Below, piece after piece: positions 26,869 through 35,539 of a stretch of 64,000 bases of DNA (positions within the stretch are counted from its first letter, which is position 1; each line of letters starts with the position of its first letter). Made by a program: the position numbers and the translations under genes. The stretch is taken from positions 1,530,764 through 1,594,763 of the forward strand of contig CAVONV010000023.1 of the NCBI GenBank assembly GCA_963697355.1. Direction: 5' to 3'. The stretch comes from CAVONV01 sp963697355. Its GTDB lineage: Bacteria > Acidobacteriota > Vicinamibacteria > Marinacidobacterales > DATDRI01. Under the pieces are notes generated by a model. That model ran no database searches, had not been told where the DNA came from, and saw only the letters and a program-made list of their open reading frames with translations.

Positions 26869-26883
26869 TTCAAGCATTGAACA
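26869..26883. promoter_or_regulatory. perfect palindrome upstream of qmoA
   Basis: GTTCAA-GCA-TTGAAC, a perfect 15-base dyad, is centred about 37 bases upstream of the qmoA start. Its position fits an operator over the promoter or 5' leader of the whole qmo-dsr operon. The protein that would bind is unknown. Confidence 0.6.
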
Positions 26884-27566
26884 TTGACGCATCCTGATAA
26901 ATAGATGTGAGTTGCTGGACCTTCCAAGGTCTACGCGAAGATTCATTCGTGCGATCTCCAGAAACCGGAATAACGATGGACTACAATTCCGGAAACGGAG
27001 CTTTGACCCAGGGAGGACGGGCTCGGAATGAGGATCTAGCCAAATAGGAACGTGTAAGGAGAGCCGAGGGCTTCATAGATTTATCTCCTGTCAATCAGTG
27101 ACTACCAGAGCACTAGGATCAGCTTGTTCCTCGCGGTCTGAATATACGAAAGTCGGATCTTTGTCAAGCGCGTACCTCCGCTTTTGGTGCAGGTTGATTG
27201 CTAGCTCTGCAATATGAAGTATTCGATTATCCCACGCCTGTAAGACTTCTGGGGTGAGGCTCGACTGCCGACACAAGAATAGGGAATGATTTTCCCGGAG
27301 GGACGGCTTCGCTCCGATTCTGATGGTGCCTCGAAGAGATTCCTTCTCGGCCCTATAAGCTTGCCGGGGTCCTCATCTCGCACTACCATTGGGGCCGAAA
27401 GCGATTGTCGAGACCGAGTTCCAATCGTAGCAGGCGGTGCTCACATCATTTGCGCCAAGGCTCAAGAGTACCTTTCCGTCATGAGGCTTTGGGTCGATGA
27501 CGCGTGAGCAGCCCGGTCCGAGACGGACAGATACATTGGATTGGAGCACTGATAAGGAGGTGTGCG
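26884..27566. other. long intergenic region between divergent operons
   Basis: About 680 bases without a firm gene. A minus-strand open stretch (27091 to about 27374) is listed as a possible remnant. No tRNA-like fold was recognised. Promoters for qmoA and for the plus-strand kinase-like gene must lie here. Confidence 0.5.
27091..27374 (-). pseudogene. possible remnant open frame, unknown
   Basis: About 94 codons are open (start unclear; a TTG at 27276 is the only start candidate inside). The encoded peptide, including IRIGAKPSLRENHSLFLCRQ and a later ILHIAELAINLHQKRRY, looks protein-like, but the upstream end runs into a stop and there is no ribosome-binding site. It may be the tail of a decayed gene or a chance frame. 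I do not recognise a family. Confidence 0.25.
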
Positions 27567-28379
27567 ATGGCGATCATCACCATATCCCGAGGTTCGGCTA
27601 GTGGCGGACTTCTCCTAGCTCAGGGCCTTTCTGAGAAACTCGGCTATGCGCTGGTGAGTCGTCAGGACGTGATCCGAGCGGCCTCCCAATATGGTGTATC
27701 CGTCGAAAGGCTTCAGGAAATCATGCTGAAACCGCTCGGATTCTGGGAGCGATTCCAACACGAGCGCTGGCAGTATCTCACCTTCGTTCAAGAGGCTCTG
27801 TGCGATCGCGCTCGAAAGGACCGGATCATCTACTACGGCAATGCAGGACACCTCCTTCTTCGGGATATATCTCATGTGCTTTGTGTGCGCCTCATAGCTC
27901 CCGTGGACTTCCGAGCTCGGATGCTCATGGAGCGCGAAAACATGACCCGTGGAGATGCGATCCGTTACATCGAACAGATGGATAGTCAGCGCAAGGAGTG
28001 GACCCGCTACCTCTATGGAGTCGATTGGCTCGATCCCAGCCTATACGACTTGACGATCAACCTCAAAACCTTGGAGGTAGAAGGGGCGGTGGAGGTTGTG
28101 GCCACGGCGGTTCAGCGGAAGGAGTTCCAGCCTACGGACGAAAGTCGAAGCGCTATGGAGAATCTCTATCTCGCGAGCCGTGTTCGTGCGGCTCTCGCTG
28201 CAGATGAGAACACTGCGTCCGCCGAGGTGGATGTGCAAGCCGAAGGTGACGTCGTTTATCTCAAAGGCAGGGTTCGCCCCGCATCGATAGTGGAGTCGGT
28301 CATCCAAGTAGCCGGCAAAGTGGAAGGTGTCCGGCAAGTGAATCGGCGTGACCTGGATGCGCCGGACTATACGGTTTAA
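27567..28379 (+). CDS. cytidylate kinase-like protein with BON domain (paralogue 1)
   Basis: 270 residues from ATG 27567 with an excellent AAGGAGGTG site. The N-terminal domain (1-190) has the Cytidylate_kin2 pattern: IITISRGSASGG, LAQGLSEKLGYALVSRQDVIRAAS, and a C-terminal YDLTINLKTL strand. A classical GKS/T P-loop is missing (SASGGLL in its place), so phosphoryl transfer is doubtful. The C-terminal 70 residues form a BON-like domain (VDVQAEGDVVYLKGRVRPA). Two paralogues are at 35540 and 40290. Suggested role: nucleotide- or ligand-sensing regulator in the sulfur island; this is inference. Confidence 0.82.
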   Translation: MAIITISRGSASGGLLLAQGLSEKLGYALVSRQDVIRAASQYGVSVERLQEIMLKPLGFWERFQHERWQYLTFVQEALCDRARKDRIIYYGNAGHLLLRDISHVLCVRLIAPVDFRARMLMERENMTRGDAIRYIEQMDSQRKEWTRYLYGVDWLDPSLYDLTINLKTLEVEGAVEVVATAVQRKEFQPTDESRSAMENLYLASRVRAALAADENTASAEVDVQAEGDVVYLKGRVRPASIVESVIQVAGKVEGVRQVNRRDLDAPDYTV

Positions 28380-28505
28380 CCGGAAGAACTCAGAAATTCT
28401 AAAACAAGGGGTGAATCTGCGGTCTTACCGCGAGTCGTAGAAGTAGTCACTGGCGACCGACAGATACCGTGAAATATCTGGACGGCGGCGGATCCGGCCC
28501 GGGAG

Positions 28506-28884
28506 TCAGTCCTCGGACTTGTTGACAATGCGCGCGACGAGCTCGCGGAGTTGGCTGATTCGGAAGGGCTTGGCGATGAAGTCCACAGCCCCGCCCTTCA
28601 GCGACTCCTTGGCCTGCTCGGCGGTTGCGTATCCGGTAATCACGATGACATGAGTGGCGGGTGCTTGCTCCTTGACGAAGCGGAGGACGTCGAGGCCTGA
28701 CGGGCCACTCATCTTGAGGTCGGTAATCAATACGTCGTAGCGCTTTGTCGCCAACCGGTCTATGGCTTTCTGACTGTCGGTAAATGTCTCCACGTCGTAT
28801 CCGCACTTCTCGAGAGCCGGCTTCAGCCGATCACAGACGATCGGCTCGTCATCCAGAATCAAGATCTCTGCTTTTTTCTCCCAC
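28506..28884 (-). CDS. stand-alone response regulator receiver (start or frame uncertain)
   Basis: CheY-like receiver: ILILDDEPIVCDRL (acidic pocket), phosphoacceptor in VLITDLKMSGPSGLDVL, switch threonine in VIVITGYAT and lysine in DFIAKPF. No output domain. There is no proper start in frame outside the upstream receiver gene except a TTG at 28862 that would cut the first strand. A GTG at 28884 would give MGEKAEILILDDEP if the A6 run at 28872-28877 had one base fewer, so I place the start there and suspect an indel or slippage. It is the last gene of the minus-strand arm. Confidence 0.7.
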
Positions 28885-28891
28885 GAGCGTT

Positions 28892-29284
28892 CTAAGCCTC
28901 CGGACCGATACCGCGTTTGGCGCGCTTCGCGGCCTTCTTGACCAACTTTGTCAAGTCCTTGAGCTCGAAGGGCTTGCACAAGAAGTCGAAGGCTCCCACT
29001 GCCTCGGCCTCCCGCGCCGCCTCGATCGAGGCATATCCAGTGATAATGATGACTTGAGTTGGATAGCCTCGGTCTCGCACGTTGTGAAGAACGTCGAGAC
29101 CCGTCGGACCAGCCATCTTCAGATCCGTCACTACCACATGGAAACGTTTGTGCTCGAGGGCTTCGAGCGCTTTCTCGCTTTTGGTGTAGGTATCTACCTT
29201 GTACCCGCTTTTCTCGAGGTGGTTCTTGATCCGGTCGCAGACGATCTCTTCATCATCCACGATCATCACTTGAGTATCGTCCAT
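28892..29284 (-). CDS. stand-alone response regulator receiver
   Basis: 130 residues from ATG 29284, with AAGGAGGTAAGG upstream (a longer in-frame start at 29308 would overlap the previous gene). Receiver motifs: VMIVDDEEIVCDRI, VVTDLKMAGPTGLDVL with the phosphoacceptor Asp, IIITGYAS and FLCKPFEL. No DNA-binding domain follows, so output is by protein contact. It sits 20 bases after the PEP-synthase-like gene. Confidence 0.92.
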   Translation of the reverse strand: MDDTQVMIVDDEEIVCDRIKNHLEKSGYKVDTYTKSEKALEALEHKRFHVVVTDLKMAGPTGLDVLHNVRDRGYPTQVIIITGYASIEAAREAEAVGAFDFLCKPFELKDLTKLVKKAAKRAKRGIGPEA

Positions 29285-29304
29285 CCTTACCTCCTTGGTG
29301 CTCC

Positions 29305-31887
29305 TCACACCTCTTCTCGATTCTCGGGAAACATGAGTCCGTCGATTGAGAGAGGCTCGTGACCAATGAACGCTCGGGTGTGCACGCGCACCGTGTCATC
29401 GTCGCGCATGAGCACGTCGAGCTGTCGCGTGTATCCAATGAGCCTGCCGAGCATTTCAAGTCGCTCCATCATTGGTTCGCGCGCAGCGTTGCGGAAGCGA
29501 CCAATCACCAAGTCACCCTTCGTCTCGACGCCGAACTCGTATTCCTCCAAGATGGCAGCAATGACGCGTGCTCGGCGCGAGCGCCTCGTGATATCCGTAA
29601 CACCACCCGTGAAACGAAAGTAGATGTAGTTTGCCGCTAAGATATCTGACATGTGGCAGTCCACCATATTGAAATGGTATCCCAGGAGAAGGTGCAGGTT
29701 CAGGTAATCCTCGGAAATGACTGCCAAGTTGGGTCGGACGGGACTCGTGTCGGTCACTGTAAAGGAGGCGGCACGTGTGGCGCTCGAAAGGAAACTCTCC
29801 ATATCCATGTCCACAGGTTCGGTACGCCACGACCCCGGTGCACATAGTCCTCTCAATATGGCCATGAGCGGTTGAGACCGCACCCGGTCCTTGGTGAGGG
29901 GGCCTTCATCATACCGTGGGGCAAGACCTCCACCGATGTCCAGCACGTCGAGGTCCATGGGGATTTCGAGCTGTAAACGTTGAACGAACCGCTTTCGATC
30001 TCTCGTCGTCAAGCCGGGCATATCGACGAGCTCTCGGACCGCCATCTCATGAGCGAAGCGAATGACATCATGATAAGTCATACAGGAACGTGCCCGGAAG
30101 CCCTCTGAGTCCGGGTTCGTCAAGTTCAGGGGCGTGATCCTCCGGAGTAGGCGGCGGAGTAGGCGGAACTCTTCGAACTCGGCATCTGTACGCTCACTCG
30201 AGAGGTGATAGCGTAACAGTTCCTGGACCACACCCTCATATATCACGTTCTCCTCGGCATCGACTGTCACTTCCATGCCGGGCCGCAACGCTTCGGCAGC
30301 CTCTCGAACGTCCACCAGCATGGGGATGCGGAACTCGCGGGCCACCGCGGCGAGGTGCCCTGTCGATGTGCCGACCTTCGTAATGATGGCATTTGCTCTT
30401 GACAACAAGGGGGAGTACCGAGGTGATGTGCTTTGCGTCACCAAAACGGCACCGTTTGGAAACTCGTGAAAGTCCTCGGCGGAGCGGACCACGAAAACCG
30501 GCCCGGCGCCGATTCCTCGGCATGCAATTACACCTTGTCCACGGAGGAGTACCGGCTGCTCTTGGAGAATGAGAGCGAGATCTTTGTCCTCACGCGCCCG
30601 AAACGGCGCGACCCGGAGTTTACGTGCCTGCAGGATCACGATTTGACCGTCTCCTGTGACGGCCCACTCGATCTCCTGGTGATGCCCGGCGTGTGTTTCG
30701 ATGCGAAGGGCCATCCGTACCAGCTCGACGAGCTCTGGGTCCGAGACACAAGATTCGTTCTGATGGGGCGCCGCAACGCTTACCGTTTCTGTGCCTCCCG
30801 CGTCACGCGATCGAAGTGCGAACTCCTTCCGCGCGATGTCTCGTGAAACAATGAGAGGAGTGGGATCGCGGGAAAGCTCGAATCGGTCGATCGGAGCGGT
30901 TCCCTCCACCACGGTCGGTCCGAGTCCATGAGCTGCGGTGACGACCACCGTGTTATTTTGTGGCGCCGCGGGGTCGGTAGTGTGGACGACGCCACTCGCG
31001 CGAGCCGGTACCATGGCGAGGAAGCCGACCGCCATAAGAGCGTCGGCGATTGGCAGTTTGTTGTCCAGTCGGTAGCGTAGAGCCTCCAATGAGAAAAGAC
31101 TGGCGAGCACTTCTCGGTACGCATCTAGTGCCTCCGTCGAGGGGACGTTGAGAAGAGTCGCGTGCTGACCTGCGAAACTGTGCTTCCCATCCTCACCGAG
31201 AGCACTGCTGCGAACGGCGTACATCCATTCGGAACGATCCAACTTTCTGGTTTCCGTTCGAATGGCCCGAGCCACATCCCCATCGATAGGGGTGCTTCGA
31301 ACCGCCTCCTGCAACCGCCTTGAGACCTCTTCTGCATTGCGACCCGCGGCCCCCTTCAACACCTCCGCTTGAGCGTTAATGAGCTGCTCTAGGCCTTGGG
31401 ACTGGAAATGGCGGCGGCAGGCGGATGCCGTGACAACGAATCCGTCCGGGACGGGAACCTCGAGCTTGTGACGGAGCTCGCCGATGGATCCCATTTTTTC
31501 GCCGGTCGCGCCGGATAGATCGAAGTCGATCTGATCGAGAGGAATTACCAGCTCGGAATCCGTTAACTCTGTCGGTGAGAGGACGACGCGCACCTTGTGC
31601 CGGATGCGCTCGAAAGCGTCCACCAGATCGATGTAGCGGCCGTCTGCCATCGCATTCAAGTCGTACACCACACCTTCGACCGCCTGTTCGAGCTCGGCCA
31701 CCAGCTCATTCAGGTAGCGCTGGTCGAACAAGTAGTCGCCTCCCGACTTCTCGCCGGCGTCGGCGATCAATTCGAGCACACGATTGTTGCCGGTAATGAG
31801 GTGCTGGAAGCGCTCATAGCGTCCCCGGAGCGTTACAGCATCCTCACCGAATCGTCGTCCAAGCCAACGGCGCCACCATCCTGCCAT
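29305..31887 (-). CDS. PEP-synthase-like protein without the PEP-binding barrel
   Basis: 860 residues. The central part (about 120-420) is a PPDK/PEP synthase ATP-grasp domain: KMGSIGELRHKLEVPVPDGFVVT, YAVRSSALGEDG, SFAGQHATLLN and QEIEWAV. A swivelling phosphohistidine domain (about 440-540) ends with GTSTGHLAAVAREFRIPMLVD, whose His is the expected phosphorylated residue. The first 110 residues and the last 300 are not the usual PEP/pyruvate-binding TIM barrel; the C-terminus is of unknown fold. It may be a phosphotransfer or regulatory protein rather than a central-carbon enzyme. It lies between a transport gene pair and two receivers. Confidence 0.8.
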   Translation of the reverse strand: MAGWWRRWLGRRFGEDAVTLRGRYERFQHLITGNNRVLELIADAGEKSGGDYLFDQRYLNELVAELEQAVEGVVYDLNAMADGRYIDLVDAFERIRHKVRVVLSPTELTDSELVIPLDQIDFDLSGATGEKMGSIGELRHKLEVPVPDGFVVTASACRRHFQSQGLEQLINAQAEVLKGAAGRNAEEVSRRLQEAVRSTPIDGDVARAIRTETRKLDRSEWMYAVRSSALGEDGKHSFAGQHATLLNVPSTEALDAYREVLASLFSLEALRYRLDNKLPIADALMAVGFLAMVPARASGVVHTTDPAAPQNNTVVVTAAHGLGPTVVEGTAPIDRFELSRDPTPLIVSRDIARKEFALRSRDAGGTETVSVAAPHQNESCVSDPELVELVRMALRIETHAGHHQEIEWAVTGDGQIVILQARKLRVAPFRAREDKDLALILQEQPVLLRGQGVIACRGIGAGPVFVVRSAEDFHEFPNGAVLVTQSTSPRYSPLLSRANAIITKVGTSTGHLAAVAREFRIPMLVDVREAAEALRPGMEVTVDAEENVIYEGVVQELLRYHLSSERTDAEFEEFRLLRRLLRRITPLNLTNPDSEGFRARSCMTYHDVIRFAHEMAVRELVDMPGLTTRDRKRFVQRLQLEIPMDLDVLDIGGGLAPRYDEGPLTKDRVRSQPLMAILRGLCAPGSWRTEPVDMDMESFLSSATRAASFTVTDTSPVRPNLAVISEDYLNLHLLLGYHFNMVDCHMSDILAANYIYFRFTGGVTDITRRSRRARVIAAILEEYEFGVETKGDLVIGRFRNAAREPMMERLEMLGRLIGYTRQLDVLMRDDDTVRVHTRAFIGHEPLSIDGLMFPENREEV

Positions 31888-32081
31888 ATCGAATCCAGTA
31901 ACCAGTGATCAGCATCCGCACGGCCGCGACGTCCACCGCATCGGAGACTAACTTCGTGCGGATGCCCCCTGCCCGTGCCCTTGCCCCTGCCAGAGGCAAG
32001 CTAGTTGGAAGTGACCGGTAACCAGTAGCCAGTAACGAGCCACCGGTGACAGGTTACTGGTTCGCGTAATCAGTAAATACA
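31888..32081. repeat. intergenic repeat region, CCAGTAA-type heptamers and CCCxTG hexamers
   Basis: Degenerate units of AACCAGT(A/G) type flank a stretch of hexamers (CCTGCC, CGTGCC, CTTGCC, CCTGCC near 31966-31993). Inside is a 10-bp inverted repeat GCATCCGCAC / GTGCGGATGC at 31912-31921 and 31956-31965 with a 34-base loop. No gene seen. It separates the PEP-synthase-like gene from TIGR02186. Confidence 0.75.
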
Positions 32082-32765
32082 TCAATGCTTCCCGGTAGAC
32101 CCGAATAGGAACCCGACAGCTAGTCCAGCAGCAAGCGCAATAACCACGGCTAATAGTCCATACAATAGGCCATGCTCCTGTGCCAGCAAAGTGATGAACG
32201 CGATGGGTTTGGCTTGCCTCAGCTCGAAATTCCCCTCCCCCAGAGTTACGAGCTCCCCGTCACGAAAGCCGAAGAGCTGGACGGAGTAGGTCGTGGCGGG
32301 GGCATTAGCTGGAAGGCTTACGGCTAATGAGGTCCGCTCAGACCTGCTAGCCGGCCGGCTCTCGACGTTAGCTGTGCCGGCCGAAACGGAGAACAAGCCT
32401 TCGGACTCTTTTAGCCGAATGAGCTCTTGGAAGAGATCATCCGCTCCATCTTCCCCTCGAGGGTGTCGTAGTGCCTCGTATCCCAGGCCAAGCTCTCTGA
32501 GAATTCCTTCTGGAGCCAAATCGTCGATGTCTGTCGATGTCCGAAGAAGATAAAGGTGGGGAACCTCATTAAAGATGACGTCGTCCGTTGGGGCCCAGAA
32601 CAGTCCCCAGACCCGTCCTTTCTTCCGCAGGTGTATGTCCGACGGGGAATTGGTCACGAGAAGGGCGAGCTCGACGTCGGGATCTACCTCGGCCGAAACC
32701 ACGAGCTCCACACCGCCGTAGAAAATTCCAATCTCGGCGCGCGCCGGCGTCAGGATCAGCTCCAC
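32082..32765 (-). CDS. TIGR02186-family membrane-anchored protein
   Basis: 227 residues from GTG 32765; TIGR02186 members pair with TauE/SafE permeases as here. Seen: ELILTPARAEIGIFYGGVEL, GLFWAPTDDVIFNEVPHLYLL, the FQELIRLKESEGLF segment and a C-terminal membrane helix (about 203-224). The frame remains open upstream and encodes a signal-like hydrophobic stretch (RAVFALFVGLGLSIAA) back to 32852, just after AAAGGAGG and overlapping the permease stop, but the codons there are CTG and ATC. The native start is therefore probably about 29 codons upstream and either non-canonical or altered by an error. Confidence 0.82.
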   Translation of the reverse strand: MELILTPARAEIGIFYGGVELVVSAEVDPDVELALLVTNSPSDIHLRKKGRVWGLFWAPTDDVIFNEVPHLYLLRTSTDIDDLAPEGILRELGLGYEALRHPRGEDGADDLFQELIRLKESEGLFSVSAGTANVESRPASRSERTSLAVSLPANAPATTYSVQLFGFRDGELVTLGEGNFELRQAKPIAFITLLAQEHGLLYGLLAVVIALAAGLAVGFLFGSTGKH

Positions 32766-32848
32766 TGGCGTTGGCTGAGTGCCGGTGGCCGCGATCGATA
32801 GCCCCAGGCCGACGAAGAGCGCAAAGACCGCTCTAAGCTGTAAGGTGA

Positions 32849-33787
32849 TCAGTGACCTCCTTTGTATGACAAAAGAGTGTCAGGACGGAGCACGAGACCG
32901 AGCACCATGACGATCATGACGGCAAGAATGATGCAGGCCATCATGACCTTGAGTTGATCGGCCTTCAGCTTCTTGCTGAGCCGGGCGCCGATTTGCGCGC
33001 CGGATGTGGATCCTAATAGCAAAATCAAAGCGAGTAGAAAGTCCACCGTGTGGTTGAGATGGGCTTGAAGAATGGTCACATTGATGCAAGTAAATAGGAT
33101 CTGGAACAAGCTCGTGCCCACCACGACATGCATAGGCATGCGGAGTAGATAGACCATCACCGGGACCATGATGAATCCACCGCCGACCCCCATGATGGCG
33201 GATAGGATACCGACCAAAACTCCTAGTCCCAGTGGCATGAGCGCCGAGCTCCTAACACCGGACCGCTCGAAGTCCATCTGGTAGGGAAGGGACCCGACCA
33301 GACGGGCATATGCAGACGGTTTGCGAACGCCCTCGAGCTCTTTGGCTGCAGGCACTCTGACGGTCGACGCTCGAAGGCCGCGAAGGCTATCGAAGAACAT
33401 GTACGCGCCGACGAAGGCCAGCATGACCACATAGGTCAATCGGATGGCAAAGTCCGCCTGACCCGTGGCGCGCAGAATCTTGATCGCCTGAACGCCAAGA
33501 GTCCCTCCTGCCACACCGCCCACGAGCAGAAGGATTCCCATTTTGAAGTCCACGTTTCCCGAGCGTGAGTGAGCGAACGTGCCCGACGTGGCGGCGGCAA
33601 CGATTTGGTTGGAGTCGGAGGCGGCGGCGACGGTAGGGGGAATTCCAATCATGATGAGAAGCGGCGTCAAGAGAAAACCGCCTCCTACACCGAACAGGCC
33701 CGAGAGGAGACCCACGATTCCACCTAGTCCTAAGAGGAGGAAAAGGTTGACCGAGTTCCCAGCCACGGGAAGATAGATATCGAACAC
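32849..33787 (-). CDS. TauE/SafE-family anion permease (copy 1)
   Basis: 312 residues from GTG 33787, preceded by AAGGAGGAGG. Eight or so membrane helices; the two family repeats start with LGGIVGLLSGLFGVGGGFLLTPLL and LGVLVGILSAIMGVGGGFIMVP. A cytoplasmic loop of about 40 residues joins the halves. The family exports sulfite, sulfoacetate or related anions. It is 10 bases after the kinase gene and just ahead of TIGR02186. Confidence 0.9.
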   Translation of the reverse strand: MFDIYLPVAGNSVNLFLLLGLGGIVGLLSGLFGVGGGFLLTPLLIMIGIPPTVAAASDSNQIVAAATSGTFAHSRSGNVDFKMGILLLVGGVAGGTLGVQAIKILRATGQADFAIRLTYVVMLAFVGAYMFFDSLRGLRASTVRVPAAKELEGVRKPSAYARLVGSLPYQMDFERSGVRSSALMPLGLGVLVGILSAIMGVGGGFIMVPVMVYLLRMPMHVVVGTSLFQILFTCINVTILQAHLNHTVDFLLALILLLGSTSGAQIGARLSKKLKADQLKVMMACIILAVMIVMVLGLVLRPDTLLSYKGGH

Positions 33788-33797
33788 CGCCTCCTCC

Positions 33798-35276
33798 TTA
33801 CACGTTCTCGTTCTTGACAGGAAGGAACACCAAGAATGTCGTCCCCTCACCGGCCCGGCTCTTCACCTCGATTCTCCCTCCGTGCTTTTCGATGATGCTA
33901 TAGCTCACTGAGAGACCGAGGCCGGTCCCCTGGCCGGCTTCCTTTGTGGTAAAGAAGGGCTCGAAGATCTTGTCAAAATCCTCCTCGGGGATGCCGGTAC
34001 CCGTATCCCGAACGGCGACGCGGACAAAATCGCCCTCACGGTCGGCCCGGATCTCGAGATTCCCCCCGCTGGGCATGGCCTGCATGGCGTTCAAGAAAAG
34101 GTTCAGAAAAACCTGTTTTAGGTTACGGGGGTTGCCATACACGGGTGGGAGATCCTCGGCTACATCCAAGCGTGCATTCACCTTGGCCAACAAGAGCTCG
34201 TTTCCAACGAGATTCAACGTCGATTCGAGCACTTCGGGAATGGAAACGTCAGTGAACACCGGCTGATCTTTCCTCGTGAAGTCGAGCAGGTTCCTGACCG
34301 TGGCGCTCGCACGCTGGACTTGCGTGAAAATATCGTTCAGGAGCTTCTTTTTTCGTTCATCATCGGCTTCTTCGTAATCGTCCAGTAGCGTTTCAACGGT
34401 GAGGCTGATGTTGTTCAACGGGTTGTTCAGTTCATGGGCGACTCCGGAGGTCAGAGTACCGACCGCCGCCATTTTACGAGTTTGCAGAAGCTGGTCTTGT
34501 CGGGATTTCAGCTCGTCGAGCATTCGGTTGATGGCGATGGCGAGTGTGGAGAACTCGTCTTTATAAGGGCGTGCCGGTCGAATAGGGGAAAAGTCCCCAT
34601 CGGCAATACGTCCGACATAGCTGATGAACCTCCCGACGGGTCGGATGACCTGGCGTGCGAGCTGGTCGGCAAGGACGATCATCAGGAGCACCATGAACCC
34701 CAAGAACGCACCAGCGCCGATCATTGCCGTCCGGACCATCGTGTTCATGGATTGCTTTTCTTTCTTGCTCATTTCGGACGCGTCCTCGAGGATCGCCGCA
34801 CCGTAGCGACGAAGCTGGGCTTCCGCTTCGCGCTGCGCGCCTTCATCTATGGACTGGTTGTTTTGAGAGCCAGCCAACTCCTCCAAGAGCTGTTCGTATT
34901 TCTCGAGGTTCGCAAGCCAGTTCCTGGCGCTGTCGGAACCAACGACCTCTTCTGCATTGTTCCAATTCGCTTCTAGTAACCGGTGAGCTCGGTAAATATG
35001 GTCCGTAGCATCGTAGAGGCTCGTTCCGTAGAGGAAGAAGTTCTTTTCGTATCGCCGCGCCTCCTGAATCTCGAACGCGCATTCGTCCACGGCTTCTAAA
35101 AAGTGCATCTTGGCTTGAAAGCGCGACAACATCAGGATGGATCCAACGGTAATCCCACCAATGAAGAGCGCGCAGACAATGAAAACCAGCGCGATGCGAA
35201 GACGGAGTGTAACGCGTGGTCTTGCTTCGAGGTCTCGTTGGACCTCGTCTTGTAAGATCTGCTCTTGCTGTTTCAT
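33798..35276 (-). CDS. sensor histidine kinase 1
   Basis: 492 residues: membrane helices at about 27-51 and 182-204 enclose a 130-residue periplasmic helical sensor containing EIQEARRYEKNFFLYGTSLYDA; a HAMP region (to about 255); a HisKA helix with the phosphorylated His281 in GVAHELNNPLNN; and an ATPase domain with FLNLFLNAMQ, DTGTGIP, FFTTKEAGQGTGLGLS. It is a paralogue of the kinase at 38675. First gene of the minus-strand arm; cognate receivers are probably those at 28506/28892. Confidence 0.94.
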   Translation of the reverse strand: MKQQEQILQDEVQRDLEARPRVTLRLRIALVFIVCALFIGGITVGSILMLSRFQAKMHFLEAVDECAFEIQEARRYEKNFFLYGTSLYDATDHIYRAHRLLEANWNNAEEVVGSDSARNWLANLEKYEQLLEELAGSQNNQSIDEGAQREAEAQLRRYGAAILEDASEMSKKEKQSMNTMVRTAMIGAGAFLGFMVLLMIVLADQLARQVIRPVGRFISYVGRIADGDFSPIRPARPYKDEFSTLAIAINRMLDELKSRQDQLLQTRKMAAVGTLTSGVAHELNNPLNNISLTVETLLDDYEEADDERKKKLLNDIFTQVQRASATVRNLLDFTRKDQPVFTDVSIPEVLESTLNLVGNELLLAKVNARLDVAEDLPPVYGNPRNLKQVFLNLFLNAMQAMPSGGNLEIRADREGDFVRVAVRDTGTGIPEEDFDKIFEPFFTTKEAGQGTGLGLSVSYSIIEKHGGRIEVKSRAGEGTTFLVFLPVKNENV

Positions 35277-35331
35277 CTATTGCCGCCGGAAAATACACTC
35301 AGCCTGGTTACGGTTCGTTTACCAACACATC

Positions 35332-35360
35332 GTGTAACAAACTGGCGGATTCGGTGTCAA
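35332..35360 (-). promoter_or_regulatory. possible promoter of the minus-strand arm
   Basis: TTGACA (35355-35360) with TTACAC 17 bases further. The -35 is perfect, the -10 is poor. It is 56-84 bases ahead of the kinase start. Confidence 0.4.
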
Positions 35361-35466
35361 CTGTGAATCGAAGACGACGTTTGTCCGCTGTGATACATTT
35401 GCCTCGGGCTACTAGGTTTGATGGATGACTCGATGTCTTGCTCCGGTCCTATTCCCTTTCTCGACC

Positions 35467-35495
35467 TTGACACGAACAACCGGCATCAATACATT
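35467..35495 (+). promoter_or_regulatory. sigma-70-type promoter of the plus-strand arm
   Basis: TTGACA at 35467-35472, a 17-base spacer, and TACATT at 35490-35495, about 45 bases before the start of the kinase-like gene at 35540. Good match in both boxes and in spacing. Confidence 0.65.
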
Positions 35496-35539
35496 GCTCA
35501 CAACACAAAGGTGCCTGTGGCCACTTTGGGAGGAGTTCA

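Noticed and set aside
27201..27389. 62-codon minus-strand frame
   Set aside because: No ribosome-binding site or motif; the overlapping frame at 27091-27374 is only slightly better and is listed as a possible remnant.
26884..27566. tRNA or small RNA gene in the long spacer
   Set aside because: No cloverleaf or T-loop motif was recognised by eye; a covariance search would be needed to exclude small RNAs.
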